A stretch of 64,000 nt of DNA from Leptolyngbya sp. 'hensonii' (GTDB lineage: Bacteria > Cyanobacteriota > Cyanobacteriia > GCF-001939115): NCBI RefSeq assembly GCF_001939115.1, contig NZ_MQTZ01000011.1, forward strand, positions 113,998-177,997, written 5' to 3'. Positions 45,307-55,270 of this stretch are shown here, piece by piece (position 1 is the first letter of the stretch; each line of letters begins with the position of its first letter). The notes under the pieces are model-generated. The model worked only from the letters and a program-made list of their open reading frames with translations, was not told the origin of the DNA and ran no database searches. Made by a program: the position numbers and the translations under genes.

Positions 45307-46647
45307 TTACAGGGTTTCCAGGAGGGTGAGCAGTTCTCGCTCGAAGGCGACCTGGGCCCGGTTGGTTCGACCACCGACGTAGAGTTTGCCCTCTTCCTGG
45401 AGAGCCCAGATCTGGGAGTGGGAGGCGTAGCTCATCATGACTCCGAGCATTAGTAGTCCAAAGCCAGCGTAGACGATCGGGATCCCTGGATCGGCTTTAA
45501 TCTGGAGGCCGGTACTGCCCACGACTTCCAGCACGGCCAGGGTCACACCGTTGACTTCGGTGGACATACCACTGCGCACGGTGGAAACTAGCTTGCCACT
45601 GGTGTCATAAATCAGCAACATACCCTGTAAATCCTTAGCTAGAAGGGACAAACCACTACTCAAATCGGGTTTGGTGGGAATCCAGGTCCCCCAGAGGCGG
45701 CCCTTACCTTCTGTCTCCAGGGGAGCCATGGGCAGGTTGAAGACAGGACTATTGTTCACCTTGGCTCGAATCGCCGCGATCGCCCAATCAGCCTGATAGA
45801 GGGTCACACCCCGGTAGCGCAGGGGTTCGTTCACATGAATCGTCTTGTGCTTCACTTCCCGGCCCTGGCGATCCAGAACTGAGAGATCGGAGTAGAATTG
45901 GTCGATCGTGCCGCTGGGGGTGTAGTCGATCCAGAAGCGGTTGACGCGCACGGACCAATCTTTGGGAATCTGAGCAGCAGCCAGGGGACCGGCATCCAGT
46001 ACGTTCTTGATCTGGAAGGTGTCGCCACTGGGAACCATTTCCTGGGCAGAGAAACCGGTCATGGCTCCCCAAATGGATCCCAGCAAAATAATCAACATAC
46101 TGATGTGAACGACGATCGGGCCAATTCGTCCCATCAGCCCCTTGCGGGCATAGAGTTTGTCTTCTGCTTGAAAGATGCGGTATCGTCGTTGCTGCAGCAA
46201 GGGTACCAGTGACTCCCAGGTTTTCGCTTCCAGTTCTGTACTCAGGGCCAGTTTCTCAAACTGGCGAGGCTGATCATAGAACTTCCACTGGCGGGCTGCT
46301 TTCAGCGCTGGAATCTGGCGGGTGAAACTGCAGGCCGTTAGGCTACTGCCAAACAGGATCAGGATGGCGAGAAACCACCACGTCCGGTAGACATGATCCA
46401 GACCCAGGGTCAGCAACACTTTCCAGGTGAGGAAGCCAAACAGGGCGGGATGTTCTGGGTAATTGGCCTGGTAAAACTCTGAGGATTGGCCCTGCTCAAT
46501 CACCGTTCCGGCGATACTGAACAGGGCGATCGTCAGCAGCAGGACGATCGCCAGCCGCAGATCCGCTAGCAAGGGCAGTAATTCCCGCTGCAAGAAAGTG
46601 ACAAGACCTGGGTTGGAGTTAGATACGTCGGGCGATGCAGATGTCAT
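45307..46647 (-). CDS. ccs1: Cytochrome c biogenesis protein Ccs1 (ResB type)
   Basis: 446 residues. Three membrane helices near the N-terminus ([60 protein letters not shown]) and one at the C-terminus ([26 protein letters not shown]) frame a large lumenal domain. With CcsA it delivers haem and joins it to apocytochromes c (system II). It is three bases downstream of ccdA on the same strand, so the two form an operon; ccsA is not in the window. Confidence 0.94.
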   Translation of the reverse strand: MTSASPDVSNSNPGLVTFLQRELLPLLADLRLAIVLLLTIALFSIAGTVIEQGQSSEFYQANYPEHPALFGFLTWKVLLTLGLDHVYRTWWFLAILILFGSSLTACSFTRQIPALKAARQWKFYDQPRQFEKLALSTELEAKTWESLVPLLQQRRYRIFQAEDKLYARKGLMGRIGPIVVHISMLIILLGSIWGAMTGFSAQEMVPSGDTFQIKNVLDAGPLAAAQIPKDWSVRVNRFWIDYTPSGTIDQFYSDLSVLDRQGREVKHKTIHVNEPLRYRGVTLYQADWAIAAIRAKVNNSPVFNLPMAPLETEGKGRLWGTWIPTKPDLSSGLSLLAKDLQGMLLIYDTSGKLVSTVRSGMSTEVNGVTLAVLEVVGSTGLQIKADPGIPIVYAGFGLLMLGVMMSYASHSQIWALQEEGKLYVGGRTNRAQVAFERELLTLLETL

Positions 46648-46650
46648 CGA

Positions 46651-47403
46651 TTAGAACCCCCTTGCAGGCATGAATCGGAATAGGAGAGAAAATACACCAA
46701 AGCCTACCAGCAAGGCCCCACTGGCAGGGGTGATCCAGGTAGACCATTGGCGGAGTTCCAGTAATTTCTTGATGGAAGCTGTAAAGGTACCAGCCAGAAT
46801 CAGGGGTGCAACATATCCAGCCGTGTAGGACAGAAGCAAAATCCCGCCCAGGATCGCATCTCCAGTGGTTGAAATCCAAGCTAGCAGGGTGGCCAGCACA
46901 GGGGTACTGCAGGGGGAGGCCACGAGGCCAAAGGTCAGCCCTAATAGGTAAGACCGAACCCCAGCCGGTAAATTCTGGGACACTTCAATGCCATTCAGAG
47001 AGGGCAGGGGAATCGGTAAGGCTTCCAGCAAATTCAAGCCCATCAGAATGGCTACCACACTGACCACGATCGGCAACCCGATCCCGACCTGACCATAAAC
47101 TCGCCCCAGGACGGCGGCCCCAATGCCTAATCCGGCGAGGGTGGTGGCAAGACCCAGGGCAAACCAGGCAGATTGAATGGCGGCTCTCCATCGGGTCTGG
47201 GTTTGGTAGCCCCCAATATAGCCCACTGTAATTGGCAACATGGAGAGCATACAGGGCGTCAGGCTGGTCACCAACCCGGCAGCAAAAATAATACTGATAC
47301 TGAGAACTGTAAGGTGACCTAATTGATTGGCAACCAGTTGATTGGCGAGTTGCTGCAACTCATACAGTCGAGTTTCAAGGCTTTCAAGCATGTTGTCCAT
47401 CAA
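46651..47403 (-). CDS. ccdA: Cytochrome c biogenesis protein CcdA
   Basis: 250 residues with six membrane helices. The redox-active cysteines are in SLTPCMLSMLPITVGY and ASPCSTPVLATLLAW, each next to prolines as in the DsbD/CcdA family. It carries reducing equivalents across the thylakoid or plasma membrane to keep the CXXCH haem sites of apocytochromes, such as that in PetJ, reduced. First of a pair with ccs1; the ftsW-like gene lies 40 bases upstream on the same strand. Confidence 0.94.
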   Translation of the reverse strand: MMDNMLESLETRLYELQQLANQLVANQLGHLTVLSISIIFAAGLVTSLTPCMLSMLPITVGYIGGYQTQTRWRAAIQSAWFALGLATTLAGLGIGAAVLGRVYGQVGIGLPIVVSVVAILMGLNLLEALPIPLPSLNGIEVSQNLPAGVRSYLLGLTFGLVASPCSTPVLATLLAWISTTGDAILGGILLLSYTAGYVAPLILAGTFTASIKKLLELRQWSTWITPASGALLVGFGVFSLLFRFMPARGF

Positions 47404-47442
47404 CCGGGTAATGACTGCAGCCCGGGTAGTTTTTCCCTCATC

Positions 47443-48612
47443 TTATCGTCTGGACAGTCGCCGATCCATGATGGAGAGAACCTCTGCCTCGTTGCTTTCG
47501 CGGGCCACCCGCACCAGTAGTCCAGCACAAACCAGACTGGCAATCATCGAACTGCCCCCGTAGCTGAAGAGAGGAAAGGGCAACCCTGTGGTGGGGAGGG
47601 TTCCTGTGGCAACCCCAATGTTGAGCAGGGATTGGCCCACCATCAGGATCACGGTTCCGATCGCCACCAACCGATGGACAGGGCGGCGAGCTTTCAAAGC
47701 AACTTTCAGCCCGATCGTGGTATATCCCACCAAAAGGGTCAGAATGAACAGGCTGCCGATAAAGCCAAATTCTTCGGCAAAAATGGAAAAGATAAAATCT
47801 GTATCCGCGATCGGTAAGAAGGAGAGCTTTTGTTGGGAAAATCCATAGCCCACACCCCAGGGACCACCGGAGCCGATCGCCAGCAGGCTCTGAATCAACT
47901 GGTATCCATCCTGGGCCGGATCTGCCCAGGGGTTCAGGAAAGACATCACCCGCCGTCGCTGGTACTCCCGCAGACTGATGCTGGAAACGGCTAGGATAAT
48001 CCCCCCCAGGGCCGTACCAATCATATAGCGGTAGGGAAGACCCGCAGCCAGGGCAATCAACCAGATCACCATCCCACAGAGGGCAGCTGTACTCAGGTTA
48101 GGCTGCAATAGAATAGCTCCCAGTAACAAGCAGAAGATCCCCAGCCAGGTCAACCGATTCCGCCACGGTGTCCGCCCCCATTGCCCGAAGACCCGCGCAC
48201 TTTGCAACACCAGGAAAGGTTTGATCAGCTCTGAAGGCTGGATGGGAACCGGCCCCAGAGATAACCAGCGGGTTGCACCGTTGGCTGTTGCACCGATACC
48301 CGGAACAAAGGTGGCCAGAATCAGCCCCAATAGAAGCAGCAAAAACCAGTCGGCAATACCCAGGATGTAGCGCAGGGAAGAGTTCACGATCACATTGAAG
48401 CCCAACAACCCAATCACCACCCAGAAGAGTTGGCGTTTGAAGTAGTAGAGCCCATCCCCATGATCGGCGTCCCCGATCGGATAGGAAGCCGAATAGAGGA
48501 CGATCAGGCCAATTCCGAGCCAGAGAAACGTGAGCCACTTGAGCCAGCGAGCTTCTACGGCCCACTCCTCCGTTGAGGGATCGAAGAAGGGGATCAACCG
48601 ACGCAGTTCCAT
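47443..48612 (-). CDS. ftsW: SEDS-family cell division protein FtsW (or RodA paralogue)
   Basis: 389 residues from the ATG at 48612 (MELRRLIPFF); a longer frame to 48816 overlaps the upstream gene and is not supported. About ten membrane helices. SEDS signatures include LGPVPIQPSELIKPFLVLQSARVFG, LSFLPIADTDFIFSIFAEEFGFIGS and GLPFPLFSYGGSSMIASL. It polymerises lipid II glycan at the septum together with a class B PBP. FtsW is preferred over RodA because of the GVGYGFSQQKLSFLP region, but without the partner PBP the choice is uncertain. Confidence 0.88.
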   Translation of the reverse strand: MELRRLIPFFDPSTEEWAVEARWLKWLTFLWLGIGLIVLYSASYPIGDADHGDGLYYFKRQLFWVVIGLLGFNVIVNSSLRYILGIADWFLLLLLGLILATFVPGIGATANGATRWLSLGPVPIQPSELIKPFLVLQSARVFGQWGRTPWRNRLTWLGIFCLLLGAILLQPNLSTAALCGMVIWLIALAAGLPYRYMIGTALGGIILAVSSISLREYQRRRVMSFLNPWADPAQDGYQLIQSLLAIGSGGPWGVGYGFSQQKLSFLPIADTDFIFSIFAEEFGFIGSLFILTLLVGYTTIGLKVALKARRPVHRLVAIGTVILMVGQSLLNIGVATGTLPTTGLPFPLFSYGGSSMIASLVCAGLLVRVARESNEAEVLSIMDRRLSRR

Positions 48613-48748
48613 AGAATTCCATATCTGGTGCTGAATCCCTGCCAGTATAGCGGAACTCCGAAATTTTGCACCCCCATGGATAGGGTGCTTCATGCTTGAG
48701 TTCTCTCCATCCCTCCAGGGAGAGGTGGCCCGCAGGGCCGGGGTGGGT

Positions 48749-49624
48749 CTAGGAGGACACCGAAATAGGAGGAACTTCCAGAACGATCGGACCCAGAATT
48801 CCTTTCCGGAAGTCATTCAAGATCTGGGCAGCCGTTCGCTCCCGATCGCCCTGATATCGCTGCTTGGCCAGAGTTTCCAGGTATTCTTCCCCGCTCATCG
48901 TGGCGGCATCCAGACCATAGCGGGTCTCTAAAGGATTCTCGGTCATTAGGGCCGGATGATCTCGCCGGAGTCGATTCAACTCGTCTACCAGCGTCCAGGT
49001 AACCCGCTGATGATCATAGGCGGCTTCCCCGATATCATCACAAATCGCCAGCCTCAGCGCTGCCTGCTGATTGTTCAGGCGGGAGGGCAGAACACCGGGC
49101 GCATCCAGTAACTCAATCTGGTCTGAAATCCGCACCCAACGAAGTTGACGGGTGATTCCAGCCCGACGAGCACTCGCCACCACCCGCCGATTCAGCAACC
49201 GGTTAATCAGGGCCGACTTGCCCACATTAGGGAAGCCAATCACGACAGCCCGTACCGGTCGGGGCAGCATGCCCCGACCGTGCCGTCGCTGATTCACCTG
49301 ATCTCCCACGACCTGGGCTGCCTGAGCAACAGCATCGACACCCTTACCATGTTGGGCATCTGTAAAGTAGGGGGTCTCTCCCTGGCTCCGAAACCACCCC
49401 GTCCAGAGCTGACGGGCTGTTTCCGGAATCATATCCACCCGGTTCAGCACCAGAATTCGGGCCTTACTCCCCACCCATTGAGGCACCTGGGGATGATGGG
49501 TAGCTAAAGGAATCCGAGCGTCTCTCACTTCCAGAACCACATCCACCTTTTTGAGCTGCTCCATCAGGGCCCTTTCAGCTTTGGCGATGTGGCCGGGATA
49601 CCACTGGATCAGGGGGGAACTCAT
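48749..49624 (-). CDS. rbgA: Ribosome biogenesis GTPase RbgA/YlqF
   Basis: 291 residues. The GTPase motifs are circularly permuted, as expected: NRVDM (G4) comes first, then GFPNVGKSALINRL (G1) and DAPGVL (G3). YPGHIAKAERAL at the start and the C-terminal helical domain fit RbgA, which helps assemble the large ribosomal subunit. It starts 9 bases after the small gene at 49634. Confidence 0.95.
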   Translation of the reverse strand: MSSPLIQWYPGHIAKAERALMEQLKKVDVVLEVRDARIPLATHHPQVPQWVGSKARILVLNRVDMIPETARQLWTGWFRSQGETPYFTDAQHGKGVDAVAQAAQVVGDQVNQRRHGRGMLPRPVRAVVIGFPNVGKSALINRLLNRRVVASARRAGITRQLRWVRISDQIELLDAPGVLPSRLNNQQAALRLAICDDIGEAAYDHQRVTWTLVDELNRLRRDHPALMTENPLETRYGLDAATMSGEEYLETLAKQRYQGDRERTAAQILNDFRKGILGPIVLEVPPISVSS

Positions 49625-49633
49625 ATATTTTGA

Positions 49634-49867
49634 TTAAGCGGACTCGATCGAATTATCTTCTGCTTCAGAAGCTTTGTCAGACCGGGTAGCAAATTCAGAA
49701 TACTTTTCTAAATCCTGCACGGATTCTACAGGAGGCATCTCAATCCAGTTTCCTGTCTCATGAAGTTTGTCTACGTAAGCATAAAACGCTTCCTGATCCT
49801 CTCGATGAGCAAGAACGTAATGATGCAGTTCCTGCTGATTCATGGTTTGAAAGTTGGGTTGACTCAT
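49634..49867 (-). CDS. Small hypothetical protein (DUF6887-like)
   Basis: 77 residues, acidic. The start (NFQTMNQQELHHYVLAHREDQEAFYAYVDKLHE) closely resembles short cyanobacterial proteins I associate with DUF6887, often found beside a second small gene in toxin-antitoxin-like pairs. No such partner lies adjacent here; it is between usp and rbgA. Function unknown. Confidence 0.7.
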   Translation of the reverse strand: MSQPNFQTMNQQELHHYVLAHREDQEAFYAYVDKLHETGNWIEMPPVESVQDLEKYSEFATRSDKASEAEDNSIESA

Positions 49868-49878
49868 TCAAAGATTCT

Positions 49879-50292
49879 TTAAGGAACAATCAGGACAGGA
49901 CAGGGCGACAGGTTAATCACCCGATTTGTGACACTATCGCTGGCCCCTTCTTCGGTTAACCCCAATCCCCGGCAGCCCATCACGATCAGATCGGCGTTGA
50001 TTTCCTCTGCCACATCACAGATGGCAAAGGCAGGGGGCTTGGCACTTTCTTCTTCCAGAGTTTCGGCGCGGATGCCTTCCTGAGAGAACAGGGACTTGGC
50101 ACTTTGCAGCAACTCCGCGATCGCCTCCGGGGAAGACATCACCCCTCCACTGGCTTCAGCCGCCTGAGGCCTTTCCACAATGGAGAGAATAACCAGACGG
50201 CTATTAAACGTCTTCACGAGCTGGGCAACCGTCTCGGCGGCCTGACGCGATTCGGGACTCTTATCGATCGGAAACAGAACAGTCTTAAACAT
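49879..50292 (-). CDS. Universal stress protein (UspA family)
   Basis: 137 residues, the size of single-domain Usp. It begins FKTVLFPIDKSPESRQAAETV and ends with the ATP-binding-type loop MGCRGLGLTEEGASDSVTNRVI then CPVLIVP. Cytoplasmic, probably dimeric. The loop fits G-2X-G-9X-S only loosely, so ATP binding is uncertain. First gene of a possible four-gene minus-strand unit (usp, DUF6887-like, rbgA and ftsW) with small gaps for the first three. Confidence 0.9.
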   Translation of the reverse strand: MFKTVLFPIDKSPESRQAAETVAQLVKTFNSRLVILSIVERPQAAEASGGVMSSPEAIAELLQSAKSLFSQEGIRAETLEEESAKPPAFAICDVAEEINADLIVMGCRGLGLTEEGASDSVTNRVINLSPCPVLIVP

Positions 50293-50465
50293 GGCGCGCT
50301 TTTAGAGACACAAGCTTGGGTAGAATTAAAGGTTGGAAATACCAATGGTTAGCAAGTTCAAGTGAACTGGCGGCTGGCTCAAAAAACAATTTTGATGAGT
50401 ATAAATGCTTATCAAGAGTAGTAGGATGTCAATAAGTATAAAGACGCATTCAGGAGATATTAGCC

Positions 50466-51686
50466 GTGCCCAAGAAAACTGTAGCAGATCTGTCGGCGTC
50501 CGATTTATCCGGCAAGCGGGTATTGGTCAGAGTTGACTTTAACGTCCCTCTGGATGATCAGGGCAATATTACGGATGATACCCGCATCCGGGCAGCCCTA
50601 CCCACCATTAATGAGCTGGCGTCTAAAGGGGCGAAGGTGATTCTGTCCAGCCATTTTGGTCGCCCCAAGGGGGACGACTATGCCTCTCGCGTCTCGGATA
50701 AATTCCGGTTGACGCCAGTAGCGGCTCGTCTAGCAGAACTGCTGGGTAAGCCTGTGGTCAAAACGGATGACTGCATCGGCGACGACGTGGCTGCGAAAGT
50801 CGGGGCCATGCAGAATGGGGATGTGTTGCTCCTGGAGAATGTGCGCTTCCACCCCGGTGAAGAGAAGAATGACCCTGAATTCTCCAAGCAACTGGCTTCC
50901 GTCGCCGATCTGTACGTCAACGATGCCTTTGGTACGGCTCACCGAGCCCATTCCTCCACGGAAGGGGTGACTCAGTATCTGAGTCCTGCCGTGGCTGGCT
51001 TCCTGATTGAGAAAGAACTGAAGTACCTGCAGGCGGCGATCGAATCTCCTCAGCGTCCTCTGGCGGCTATCATCGGCGGTTCTAAGGTATCCAGCAAGAT
51101 TGGGGTGATCGAAACCCTGCTGGAGAAAGTGGACAAACTGCTGATTGGCGGCGGCATGATCTTCACCTTCTATAAGGCGCGGGGTCTGAACGTCGGGAAG
51201 TCCCTTGTAGAAGAAGACAAGCTGGAACTGGCTAAAACCCTGGAAGCCAAAGCGAAGGAAAAGGGTGTGGAACTGTTGCTGCCTACAGATGTGGTGGTGG
51301 CGGATGCTTTTGCGGCAGATGCCAAGGCCCAGACTGTTAGCATTGAGAATATTCCCGATGGTTGGATGGGACTGGATATCGGTCCCGATTCTGTGAAGGT
51401 GTTCCAGGCTGCTCTGACCCAGTGCAAGAGCGCGATCTGGAATGGCCCCATGGGGGTATTCGAGTTTGACCAGTTCGCTGTGGGCACGGAAGCGATCGCC
51501 CGTACCCTGGCTGATCTGACCAAGCAGGGCGTGACCACCATCATCGGCGGTGGCGACTCTGTGGCAGCCGTGGAAAAAGTCGGGGTGGCCGATCAGATGA
51601 GCCACATTTCCACCGGTGGTGGAGCCAGCCTGGAACTCCTGGAAGGCAAGGAACTGCCTGGTATCGCTGCTTTAGACGAGGCTTAA
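50466..51686 (+). CDS. pgk: Phosphoglycerate kinase
   Basis: 406 residues from a GTG at 50466, with AGGAG ten bases upstream. Family blocks: [21 protein letters not shown] and [12 protein letters not shown], and the nucleotide loop [12 protein letters not shown] near the end. It catalyses the 3-phosphoglycerate to 1,3-bisphosphoglycerate step of the Calvin cycle and glycolysis. Codon use is strongly GC-ending, as expected for a highly expressed gene. A terminator follows the stop. Confidence 0.97.
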   Translation: MPKKTVADLSASDLSGKRVLVRVDFNVPLDDQGNITDDTRIRAALPTINELASKGAKVILSSHFGRPKGDDYASRVSDKFRLTPVAARLAELLGKPVVKTDDCIGDDVAAKVGAMQNGDVLLLENVRFHPGEEKNDPEFSKQLASVADLYVNDAFGTAHRAHSSTEGVTQYLSPAVAGFLIEKELKYLQAAIESPQRPLAAIIGGSKVSSKIGVIETLLEKVDKLLIGGGMIFTFYKARGLNVGKSLVEEDKLELAKTLEAKAKEKGVELLLPTDVVVADAFAADAKAQTVSIENIPDGWMGLDIGPDSVKVFQAALTQCKSAIWNGPMGVFEFDQFAVGTEAIARTLADLTKQGVTTIIGGGDSVAAVEKVGVADQMSHISTGGGASLELLEGKELPGIAALDEA

Positions 51687-51718
51687 GCCTGGATCGATTG
51701 AATCTACCCGTTGCAATG

Positions 51719-51752
51719 GGGTGCGTGAGTTGAAGGCTGACGCACCCTTTTA
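51719..51752 (+). terminator. Rho-independent-type terminator of pgk
   Basis: GGGTGCGT (51719-51726) pairs with ACGCACCC (51740-51747) around a 13-base loop and is followed by TTTTATAAT. It lies 33 bases after the pgk stop and next to the convergent thrB stop. Confidence 0.75.
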
Positions 51753-51755
51753 TAA

Positions 51756-52670
51756 TCAAAGGTGGGCACCCTGACGATCGATCTCCAGCACCGTCACTGC
51801 GGCCTGAATGCTCTGTTCCTTCCATGCGGTTGCGATCGCTGCCTGCACGGCGGTTGCTGTGGGAGCAGAGGCCAGGGCCAGCAGGGTTGGACCCGCTCCG
51901 CTGATCACCAGTCCATAGGCTCCGGCGGCCAGGGCTGCCGATCGCACTGCCCCATATCCCGGAATCAGGGTTTCCCGGTAGGGCTGGTGAATCCGGTCCT
52001 GCAGGGCAGCCGCCAACCAATCTTCCCGACCGGCTTCCAGTCCCCGCAGTAATAATCCCAAATGGGCGATGTTGAAGATGGCATCGGCTCGACTGTAGTT
52101 GGGGGGCAACACTTTGCGAGCTTCGGCAGTAGAGAGTTCAAAATCAGGGATGGCCAGCACCGGCACGATCGTGTCATGCCAGGGAATCTCGCAGGTCACC
52201 CAGCCCCTGTCCTGGCCGGATGCCGTTAACTGACACCCCCCCAGAAAAGCTGGGATCACATTATCGGGATGGCCTTCGATCACAATGGCCAGGTCCATCA
52301 ACTCCCGCTGGGTAAAGGGATGGCCCGCCAGGGTATTCGCACCCACCAGGCCCCCCACGATCGCCGTGGCCGAACTCCCCAATCCCCTCGCCAGGGGAAC
52401 TCCCAGATGAATGGTGATCTGAACGGGGGGTGCAGGTTGTTGCAGGTGCTCAAACAGGCGAGCAAAAGCCTGGTACGCCAGATTACTGGCATCGGTTTTG
52501 ACCCGATCGGCCTCCAGACCCGTGACCTCAATCTGAACGGCTGCTGTCAACCCCGACACTGCTGTAGAAAATGTAAACTGGTTGTAAAGGGTCAGAGCTG
52601 CTCCCAGGCAGTCAAAGCCAGGACCCAGGTTGGCAGTAGTAGCAGGGACTATAACAGAAACCGTTGGCAT
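51756..52670 (-). CDS. thrB: Homoserine kinase
   Basis: 304 residues from the ATG at 52670 (MPTVSVIVPATTANLGPGFD); an ATG nine codons upstream is less typical. The GHMP-kinase ATP loop is PLARGLGSSATAIVGG, and ISGAGPTLLALAS is the C-terminal motif. It phosphorylates homoserine on the way to threonine. Single gene, convergent with pgk. Confidence 0.95.
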   Translation of the reverse strand: MPTVSVIVPATTANLGPGFDCLGAALTLYNQFTFSTAVSGLTAAVQIEVTGLEADRVKTDASNLAYQAFARLFEHLQQPAPPVQITIHLGVPLARGLGSSATAIVGGLVGANTLAGHPFTQRELMDLAIVIEGHPDNVIPAFLGGCQLTASGQDRGWVTCEIPWHDTIVPVLAIPDFELSTAEARKVLPPNYSRADAIFNIAHLGLLLRGLEAGREDWLAAALQDRIHQPYRETLIPGYGAVRSAALAAGAYGLVISGAGPTLLALASAPTATAVQAAIATAWKEQSIQAAVTVLEIDRQGAHL

Positions 52671-52744
52671 GATCGGTGCAGAGAGGTAGAGGGGCACTGC
52701 CCACCGTACACCGATCGGTCTTCCAGTTCAACTGATTTCACGAC

Positions 52745-53779
52745 TCACGCTAGTTTCGAACGTACCTGACGGGTCAGAAGTTGAGTTTTTAGGCCGTAGG
52801 AGATGGCTTCCAGGGTGCGGGTCAGGCCCCCACTGTTGAGCATCTGAGGCACTTTGCCAGCCTTACTACAGGAGAGTTTGGCCTTCTCCGTTAGCTTATG
52901 ACTGGTGTAAGTCGTGATGATAAAGACCAGGTCAGCGCTGATCAGATGGCTCTCGGCCTGTTCCCACAAACTGGGTCCCGAATCTGCATTACACCAGACT
53001 AAAACGACATTCGAGCCTCTCAGCTTGCTTCTGACTGCGGCCTCTAAGCGTTCGTGCCCCCCATAGATGACTACTTTCCCTTCCAGTTCCAAATAGGGAT
53101 TGGGCTGTTTTTCACTCTTCCGATGGTGGGTTTGAGGCTTGATGTCATTGGTTCTACCCGTGCGAGAGCGATTCTCCATCGCTTTGGTATAGATGAAAAA
53201 CAGCGCCTGCTCATGGGAGTTATCAATTCGGGCCACCGGTCCTCGGGCACTGGTTCGATTGATCTGATCGACCAGCGCCTCAACAACCTCTTCCAGGGCT
53301 CCCATTTCTTTCAATTCATTCAGATAGCCCCTAACGGTAATTGCGGCATCCGTGGCATCAAAGAAGTCTTCCTGGTCTCGAATCATTTCCAACAAATCGG
53401 CCTTTAAACCCTGTCGCCATTGTTCCAGTTCCCTTGAAACCTGGCGGTTGAGAATTTGTTCTTCCTCCTGCAGCAGGCGGGCATCTACCACTTGGGCAGC
53501 CAGCAAATAGACATTGTCCAGTTGTTCCAGCAAGTAGGTTTGTTTTTCTTCCAGTTTCTTGCGGGTTAGGCTATCGGTTACGCTATTGCTTTCGAATTTT
53601 TCGAGGGTTTGTGTGACCTGATCGAGGAGCAGGGTCAACCGATCGCGAATTTCCTGGACGGCAACCTCTACTTCTTGTTCTCGTTGCTGCTGAAGTTGTT
53701 TTTCTGCTAACTCAACCTCAGCGGAAGAGATCAATTCAGTCACAGATTGCTCAAGGTCGTCCAGGATAGAAATATTCAT
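52745..53779 (-). CDS. Hypothetical protein with coiled-coil N-terminus and DUF2325-like C-terminus
   Basis: 344 residues from the ATG at 53779 (MNISILDDLEQ). The first 150 residues form long charged coiled coils (LAEKQLQQQREQEVEVAVQEIRDRL). The last 110 (GKVVIYGGHERLEAAVRSKLRGSNVVLVWC, ADLVFIITTYTSHKLTEKAK) resemble DUF2325, a Rossmann-like domain of unknown function. No membrane segment. No clear Shine-Dalgarno precedes the start. The gene is 47 bases downstream of the secreted-protein gene on the same strand. Function unknown. Confidence 0.75.
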   Translation of the reverse strand: MNISILDDLEQSVTELISSAEVELAEKQLQQQREQEVEVAVQEIRDRLTLLLDQVTQTLEKFESNSVTDSLTRKKLEEKQTYLLEQLDNVYLLAAQVVDARLLQEEEQILNRQVSRELEQWRQGLKADLLEMIRDQEDFFDATDAAITVRGYLNELKEMGALEEVVEALVDQINRTSARGPVARIDNSHEQALFFIYTKAMENRSRTGRTNDIKPQTHHRKSEKQPNPYLELEGKVVIYGGHERLEAAVRSKLRGSNVVLVWCNADSGPSLWEQAESHLISADLVFIITTYTSHKLTEKAKLSCSKAGKVPQMLNSGGLTRTLEAISYGLKTQLLTRQVRSKLA

Positions 53780-53825
53780 AAGGAGAAAAAAAGGCCATAA
53801 CTCTTTAATTATGGCACTTTCAGGC

Positions 53826-55118
53826 TCATTGCCTGATGCCGTCGTTCTCGATCGCGGCATACCCATCTGCCGGGAGTAACCCTAACCAGGGGTCGGAACT
53901 GGGGGTCAGAAAGAGCTGGCTATAGACCCGATCGTTTAAGGTTTCAACCTGATCTGTAGTCTGACCTTCGACAAACCACTGGTGAATCTGGTTATGGAGC
54001 AAATACTCGTTCCGCACCGTATCCAGGGCTATGACGGCTTCAAATTTGCTGAGAAGAGCTCCAAATGGATCGGCGGTGGAAGCTGGCACAGATTTTGTGG
54101 CAGCCAGGAGGGAGGGGTTCTTGCTTCGCATCAGATTGCGACTGCTGGTATCCAGGCGGGCATCATCCCGGTGCAATTCAGCCAGTTTGACCCAGGCTGC
54201 CTGATCCGTCACGGTCTCTAGCAGGGTGCGATTTCGGGCAGCCGCCAGGGAAATCCGCATCAGCAGAGGCATTTCCACGACCATTTTGCTGACAGCAACC
54301 CGACTGGCTTCTTCAGCAGTTGGGACTCCCTCAGGCAGGGGAGCCAGCTTGGGCACTGCCGTAATCCCTGCCTGTTTCAGATCTGCAGTCCAGGCTGTCT
54401 GGATGGCAGCCAACCGATCGCGGTGATACTGCTGCAGGAAGCTTTCCCGGTCAGCCCCTTGGCGACGGCCATATTCTTGCACAGCCTGTTCTGCCTGCTG
54501 TAACTGGCGCAGGAAGGCCTGGGGGCCATAAAGCCCTGGTAGAGCGTCGATCGGACGCCCCGCACTATCCAGGATGTAGTGAATGCTGTTACCAGTCAGG
54601 GTTCGTTCCAGTTTGCGGCCATCTCCAAAATCAATACTGACCTTGGGAACGGGCCGAACAGATTGCCAATGCAAAACAAACCGCTCCCGCAGCACCTGGG
54701 ACACCTGAGCATTCGGGTATAGAATGATGCGGAAAAAGCGACTGTTGGCACAACTGAGTTCCTCATCCAGGCGACCCAGTAAGCGTAGGGACAGAATCGG
54801 CTTCCCTTCTGCCTTCGCAATGGCCTTGGCCTGTTCCAGATCGGTATACCAGTAAAGCCGGGAAGCATGACAATCTCGCTGTTGACAGAGGCTATCCAGG
54901 GCTGCCCTTACTTCTGGCTGAGGCAATGTCCCTAGAGGCAGATTGAGCTGTTGGGCATAGGTTTGCAGAAAGGTCTGGAGGCCAGATGAACCCTGGGTCC
55001 GCAATGCTGCAATCTGGGCTGCTGCTGCTTCTGGGGTCTGGGCCTGGACAATTGGAGCGGCAGAACCAAGGGCCACGATCGTCAGAACTGCGGCAGAGCT
55101 GAAATACCCAAACCTCAT
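53826..55118 (-). CDS. Exported thioredoxin-fold-like hypothetical protein
   Basis: 430 residues from the ATG at 55118, with AGGAGG five bases upstream; a longer frame to 55148 is less likely. Signal peptide at 1-27 (AAVLTIVALGSAAPIVQAQ). Residues 80-180 (SRLYWYTDLEQAKAIAKAEGKPILSLRLLG, LYPNAQVSQVLRERFVLHWQS) look like a thioredoxin-like domain in which the CXXC is replaced. The remaining helical part ends with YSQLFLTPSSDPWLGL. Two cysteines near 90-95 could form a disulphide. Family unknown, role probably periplasmic. Confidence 0.75.
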   Translation of the reverse strand: MRFGYFSSAAVLTIVALGSAAPIVQAQTPEAAAAQIAALRTQGSSGLQTFLQTYAQQLNLPLGTLPQPEVRAALDSLCQQRDCHASRLYWYTDLEQAKAIAKAEGKPILSLRLLGRLDEELSCANSRFFRIILYPNAQVSQVLRERFVLHWQSVRPVPKVSIDFGDGRKLERTLTGNSIHYILDSAGRPIDALPGLYGPQAFLRQLQQAEQAVQEYGRRQGADRESFLQQYHRDRLAAIQTAWTADLKQAGITAVPKLAPLPEGVPTAEEASRVAVSKMVVEMPLLMRISLAAARNRTLLETVTDQAAWVKLAELHRDDARLDTSSRNLMRSKNPSLLAATKSVPASTADPFGALLSKFEAVIALDTVRNEYLLHNQIHQWFVEGQTTDQVETLNDRVYSQLFLTPSSDPWLGLLPADGYAAIENDGIRQ

Positions 55119-55270
55119 AAACCCTCCTGCAGGGAAATTTTTAGTCACTATAGCGAATCAAAAGCGAGGGAAGACTTTACGGCAACTTAAGTTATTTCTT
55201 CTCAGAGAATCTGCGGACAACCTGACCGGCTCTACAATGAATCCAGTTCTGTGACGTAAACCAACCCATA